In this document: positions 5,515-8,946 of the stretch, in pieces
Layout: each line of letters opens with the position of its first letter
How positions within the stretch are numbered: position 1 is the stretch's first letter
Source: Chryseobacterium gleum
Lineage (GTDB): Bacteria > Bacteroidota > Bacteroidia > UBA10329
NCBI GenBank assembly: GCA_945874195.1
Contig: CAMCFW010000066.1
Location: 1-8,946, forward strand
Length of the DNA: 8,946 bases
Direction: 5' to 3'
Translations under genes and position numbers: made by a program
Notes under the pieces: model-generated
Databases searched by the model: none
The model's input: only the letters and a program-made list of their open reading frames with translations
What the model was told of the DNA's origin: nothing

Positions 5515-7287
5515 ATGAAACAATTCTTTAAATTCATGTTTGCCAGCGCCCTTGGATTGGTTTTGGGCATTTTCCTGTTATTCGCCATCCTTGCAGGAAT
5601 TGGCGCTTCAATGAGCAATACCGAAACCGTTGAGGTCAAGGAAAACTCAGTGTTGCATATCAAACTTGATTTCGAACTGAAGGAGCGCGGAAGCAACAGT
5701 CCCTTTGGAAACTTCGACCCTTCAACTTTTGAAGCAAAGCCATCTGTGGGTTTGAACAACGTTCTGGCAAGTTTGAAGAACGCGGCCAACGATGAAAAGA
5801 TCAAGGGTGTTTACCTGGATCTTCAAAGCGTTTCGACCGGAATGGCAACGGTGGAAGAGATAAGAGAAGCACTTCTGGACTTCAAGAAAAGTGGAAAATG
5901 GGTGATCAGTTACAGCGAGATCTATACTCAAAAGGCCTACTACCTTGCTTCTGTTTCTGACGAAGTTTGGCTTAACCCGCAGGGTATGGTAGAATGGAAG
6001 GGTCTAGGCGCACAGTTGATGTTCATGAAAGGAATGTTCGAAAAACTGGAGGTGGAACCGCAGATCATTCGCTATGGCAAATTTAAAAGTGCCGTGGAAC
6101 CTTTGATGTTGGACAAGATGAGCGAGGCTAACCGAATGCAGACCATGACCTACATGTCTGACCTTTGGAACAAAATGTTGGTTGGCATTTCTGACGAAAG
6201 AGGTAAGTCGGTTGAAGAACTTGACAGGATGGCGCAGGACGCCCTTATTCAGAATGGAAAAGATGCCTTTGATAATGGACTGGTTGACGCGCTAATGTTC
6301 AAAGATCAGGTGCTTGACAGCCTCAGAAGCAGACTTTCAATAACCAAGGTTGATGAAAAGATCAATTTCATCGGTCTGGATAAATACAAGGACGCTCCAC
6401 TTGTCAAAGGAAAGGATGAGAAGACGGCTAAGAAAGACAAGATTGCTTTGGTCTATGCCGTTGGTAGCATTGAAGGCGGAGAAGGAGATGACGAAACGAT
6501 CGGTTCAGAGAAAATTTCGGCAGAAATACGGAAAGCAAGGTTGGATGATAATGTGAAGGCGATCGTGCTTCGGGTTAATAGCCCAGGTGGTAGCGCATTG
6601 GCATCTGACGTCATTTGGCGTGAGGTGGTTCTGGCCAAGGCAGTTAAACCGGTGGTCGTGTCCATGGGCGATGTGGCCGCGTCAGGCGGATACTACATTG
6701 CCTGTGCTGCTGATACCATTGTAGCACAGCCAAATACGATAACTGGTTCCATCGGTGTGTTCGGAGTACTTATGAATGCTCAAAAAATGGTGAACAACAA
6801 ACTTGGCATTATGGTCGATACGGTAAAGACCAATCGTTTTGCCGATCTCGGAACTCCGTTCAGGCCGTTGACCGATGGCGAACGTGACATCATTCAGAAT
6901 GGCGTGAACGAGATCTACCTTGATTTCATAACCAAGGTGGCAGCAGGGCGCGGAATGACCACTGCCGAGGTGGACAGCATTGGCCAGGGGCGCGTATGGA
7001 GTGGTGAAGACGCACTAGCAAACGGTCTGGTAGATGTGTTGGGAGGAATTGATGATGCCATTGACATTGCGGCTCGAATGGCCAAGGTTGAGAACTACAG
7101 GGTGGTTGAATTTCCCGCCATGAAAGACCCGATGCAGGCGCTGGTGGAGGAACTGACGGGGCAGGGAGAAGAAGTGTTCTTGAAACACCGACTCGGACAA
7201 TACTACGAATATGTGAAAGATGTGGAAGACTTGATGCAGATGAAAGGAGTTCAAGCAAGACTTCCTTATCAGATTTACATCGATTGA
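5515..7287 (+). CDS. sppA: signal peptide peptidase SppA, long (67K) type
   Basis: SppA is a membrane-bound serine/lysine protease that degrades signal peptides left after secretion. The 590 residues match the long, duplicated form found in E. coli (618 residues). One N-terminal membrane segment, about residues 7-33, anchors it. The N-terminal half carries the catalytic lysine in YGKFKSAVEP (K191, aligned with E. coli K209). The C-terminal half has NSPGGSALAS (355-364), then the nucleophile in MGDVAASGGYYIA (S390, aligned with E. coli S409), and TGSIGVFG (410-417). The 199-residue distance between the two catalytic residues is close to the E. coli value of 200, so the enzyme appears complete. 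ATG at 5515 is followed by KQFFKFMF and the membrane segment; there is no Shine-Dalgarno sequence. The gene ends in two in-frame stops, TGA TAG (7285-7290). It is monocistronic as far as can be seen, divergent from folK and convergent with the subtilase. Confidence 0.96.
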   Translation: MKQFFKFMFASALGLVLGIFLLFAILAGIGASMSNTETVEVKENSVLHIKLDFELKERGSNSPFGNFDPSTFEAKPSVGLNNVLASLKNAANDEKIKGVYLDLQSVSTGMATVEEIREALLDFKKSGKWVISYSEIYTQKAYYLASVSDEVWLNPQGMVEWKGLGAQLMFMKGMFEKLEVEPQIIRYGKFKSAVEPLMLDKMSEANRMQTMTYMSDLWNKMLVGISDERGKSVEELDRMAQDALIQNGKDAFDNGLVDALMFKDQVLDSLRSRLSITKVDEKINFIGLDKYKDAPLVKGKDEKTAKKDKIALVYAVGSIEGGEGDDETIGSEKISAEIRKARLDDNVKAIVLRVNSPGGSALASDVIWREVVLAKAVKPVVVSMGDVAASGGYYIACAADTIVAQPNTITGSIGVFGVLMNAQKMVNNKLGIMVDTVKTNRFADLGTPFRPLTDGERDIIQNGVNEIYLDFITKVAAGRGMTTAEVDSIGQGRVWSGEDALANGLVDVLGGIDDAIDIAARMAKVENYRVVEFPAMKDPMQALVEELTGQGEEVFLKHRLGQYYEYVKDVEDLMQMKGVQARLPYQIYID

Positions 7288-7305
7288 TAGTCTGGATTTC
7301 TAATG

Positions 7306-7340
7306 AAAAGGCCCGAGCAAATAAGTTGCTCGGGCCTTTT
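7306..7340. terminator. bidirectional intrinsic terminator between sppA and the subtilase gene
   Basis: A perfect 15-bp inverted repeat (AAAAGGCCCGAGCAA / TTGCTCGGGCCTTTT) with a five-base loop ATAAG at 7321-7325. The GC-rich stem is flanked by A and T tracts, so it works on both strands. It starts 18 bases after the sppA stop and ends one base from the stop codon of the minus-strand protease gene. Confidence 0.95.
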
Positions 7341-7341
7341 A

Positions 7342-8946
7342 TTATTGGCCGATGACCGTAAATGGCCGACTTAGCATCTGATCCCGGTCAAAAAGCCTAA
7401 CTACATACATGCCGGGCGCAAGGCCAGAGACCATAGAGCGGCTACCGTAGAACGCACGGTTCACAATAAGCTTACCACTGGCATCCAATATTTCCAATCT
7501 CCAATTTGAAGTCCGATTTGTCCTGACCGATACTTCCTCGGTGCTAGGGTTGGGATAAACTTCTAAAGAAGTAAGATCCGTGTTTTCTTGAATACCGATC
7601 GGGTCGCAGACAGTCCCGGTAACCGCCATTTCAGCGTTCACTCGGCCAGATCCTATCAATCCTGCGTAAGGGATATTCTCAACAAGACCGTCAACATTAT
7701 CTGCTGTCGATTTGATCTGTTCTATCACCTCCAACGCGGTGAGGCACGGAAACTGCGACCTTACCAACCCGGCAAGTCCCGAAACGATCGGTGCGGCCAT
7801 CGAAGTTCCTCCTTGCGGTGGCGAATAGAGATAACTTCCATTGAAAGTTGCAGTGGTATATACATTATATCCTGGAGCACTTACATCCACCGAGTCGTTT
7901 CTTGTGAAAGGAGCATTCACCCCGTTATTGAATCTGTCCTGAGCATCAACCCCAGTCACGCTGAGAACGTAGTTGTAGCTGGCCGGATAATACATGGCCG
8001 TAGCATTGTTGTTTCCGGCTGAAGCAACCAGAACAACGTCATTGTTGATCGCAGCCCACGTGACGAAATCCTGCGCCACTTGGCTGAAAGTGGTGTTTCC
8101 CCAGGAGCAGTTAACCACAGAACAGCCTTGCTCAATGCAATACTGAATCCCTTCGTAGCCTTTGGTGATCACTTGCGCGCTGTTCGCCACCTTCACAGGT
8201 AGGAACTTGCATTTGTAGCCTATACCTGCATATCCTATCCCGTTATTGGCCGTAGCCGAAGCAATGGCCGAAACAGCTGTTCCGTGAATCTCATTGTTGA
8301 TGAAAAGGTTATTGTCGTCATCAACCATGTCCCAACCTGCAAAGTTGTCGGTATAACCATCATTGTCGTCATCAAGTGTGTTCAGCGTGTCGGCATAATT
8401 GTATTTAACATTCCCCGAAAGGTCAGGGTGGTTAACATCGACACTCGTTTCCGTAATGCCTATCACCACATTGGTGTCGCCAAGGGTTATGTCCCAGGCC
8501 TCGTAGGTAGAAGTGGTGGCAAAATGATAGGGCATCAAACTGTTCAGGTTTGCATCGTTCGGCACATGCTGATCATAACTCACAACATCGGGTTCTGCAT
8601 ATTCCACAGAAGACAGAATGGAAAGTTTTTTGCAGGCTTCCAAAATGTCGGCATCGTCCGAAACTTTGGCAGTGTAGATAAGCGAAATATCGGCCAACTT
8701 GATGCCACGGTCGTTGAACTCACGTGTAGGGGGCGTTGTCGTTTTGAACTTCTTTACGATGGTTTTCAATCCCAATAGGCGAAGTTCGGCCACCAATTCC
8801 GGAATGGAGACTTCGCTTTCTGAACACAGGTGGCGGTACTGGGCATTCACCTTCAAATTGATCACCCCACGTTGATAATGGTCGCCATTTCCGTTGGTCA
8901 ACAGGGCCTGTCCATATTCCTGCGCTAAAAGTGAGGTGGGTAGGAG
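7342..8946 (-). CDS. secreted S8 subtilisin-like protease with T9SS sorting domain (5' end beyond right window edge)
   Basis: 534 codons are visible, ending in TAA at 7342-7344. The frame stays open to the edge, and its first visible residues, LLPTSLLAQEYGQ, look like the end of a signal peptide with cleavage after LLA. The true start is therefore off the window, and the in-frame TTG at 8899-8901 is probably not it. A prodomain-like region follows, ending in SSVEYAEPDVVSY. In the S8 domain the histidine motif is EIHGTAV (His at 8284-8286), the oxyanion asparagine is in ASAGNNN, and the nucleophile is in GTSMAAP (Ser at 7801-7803). The aspartate motif reads GITETSVDVNHPDL, with Glu (8449-8451) where the family has catalytic Asp. 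An Asp-rich insert (DDDNDGYTDN, DDDNN) may bind calcium. Bases about 7345-7566 encode a type A T9SS C-terminal domain (LEVYPNP, GLAPGMYVVRL), so the protein is exported to the surface or medium. Substrate unknown. Confidence 0.95.
   Translation of the reverse strand, partial: LLPTSLLAQEYGQALLTNGNGDHYQRGVINLKVNAQYRHLCSESEVSIPELVAELRLLGLKTIVKKFKTTTPPTREFNDRGIKLADISLIYTAKVSDDADILEACKKLSILSSVEYAEPDVVSYDQHVPNDANLNSLMPYHFATTSTYEAWDITLGDTNVVIGITETSVDVNHPDLSGNVKYNYADTLNTLDDDNDGYTDNFAGWDMVDDDNNLFINNEIHGTAVSAIASATANNGIGYAGIGYKCKFLPVKVANSAQVITKGYEGIQYCIEQGCSVVNCSWGNTTFSQVAQDFVTWAAINNDVVLVASAGNNNATAMYYPASYNYVLSVTGVDAQDRFNNGVNAPFTRNDSVDVSAPGYNVYTTATFNGSYLYSPPQGGTSMAAPIVSGLAGLVRSQFPCLTALEVIEQIKSTADNVDGLVENIPYAGLIGSGRVNAEMAVTGTVCDPIGIQENTDLTSLEVYPNPSTEEVSVRTNRTSNWRLEILDASGKLIVNRAFYGSRSMVSGLAPGMYVVRLFDRDQMLSRPFTVIGQ

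Noticed and set aside
6453..7258. Minus-strand open frames within sppA
   Set aside because: They overlap the conserved catalytic domain of SppA and show no family features of their own.
8284..8778. 164-codon plus-strand open frame opposite the subtilase
   Set aside because: It is the antisense shadow of the well-supported S8 domain; its composition (Val/Ile runs) reflects antisense Asp/Asn codons.
1..8946. Novel defence system, mobile element or CRISPR array
   Set aside because: No repeats, transposase, integrase, nuclease or toxin-like genes are present; every long coding region belongs to a known housekeeping or envelope family.

Overview
The window looks like a chromosomal, mostly housekeeping segment of a Bacteroidota genome, probably a Flavobacteriales-like lineage. 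Three things support this: a secreted protease with a C-terminal type IX secretion (T9SS) sorting domain, promoter-like sites of the Bacteroidota form TTTG-N17/18-TAnnTTTG instead of E. coli-type -35/-10 boxes, and almost no Shine-Dalgarno sequences before the genes. The species cannot be named from this stretch. I see no mobile element, RNA gene, CRISPR array, integrase or phage gene.

Layout, left to right. (1) 1-1931, minus: mutS, the mismatch-recognition ATPase, cut by the left edge just after its Walker A motif. (2) 2013-2558, plus: a TrmH/SpoU-type RNA 2'-O-methyltransferase, divergent from mutS. (3) A perfect bidirectional terminator at 2559-2590 separates it from (4) 2610-4100, minus: an OmpA-family outer-membrane protein with signal peptide, beta-barrel, three thrombospondin type 3 calcium-binding repeats and a peptidoglycan-binding domain. 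It has its own promoter at 4170-4200. (5) 4240-4884 and 4889-5383, minus: a two-gene operon of folK (folate synthesis) followed four bases later by a deoxynucleoside kinase. (6) 5515-7287, plus: sppA, a membrane-anchored signal peptide peptidase, divergent from folK. (7) A second perfect bidirectional terminator, 7306-7340. (8) 7342-8946, minus: a secreted S8 subtilisin-like protease with T9SS sorting domain, whose true start lies beyond the right edge.

The genes do not form one pathway. Common themes are nucleic-acid maintenance (mutS, trmH, dNTP salvage), folate synthesis, and the cell envelope (ompA-like, sppA, secreted subtilase). There is no gene-free stretch above 300 bases; the longest are 4101-4239 and 5384-5514, and both hold promoter-like sites.

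I did not find an obviously undescribed system. The points most worth a second look are the glutamate in place of the catalytic aspartate in the subtilase, a folK promoter so close to the start codon that the mRNA would be leaderless, and a candidate trmH promoter lying inside the first codons of mutS.
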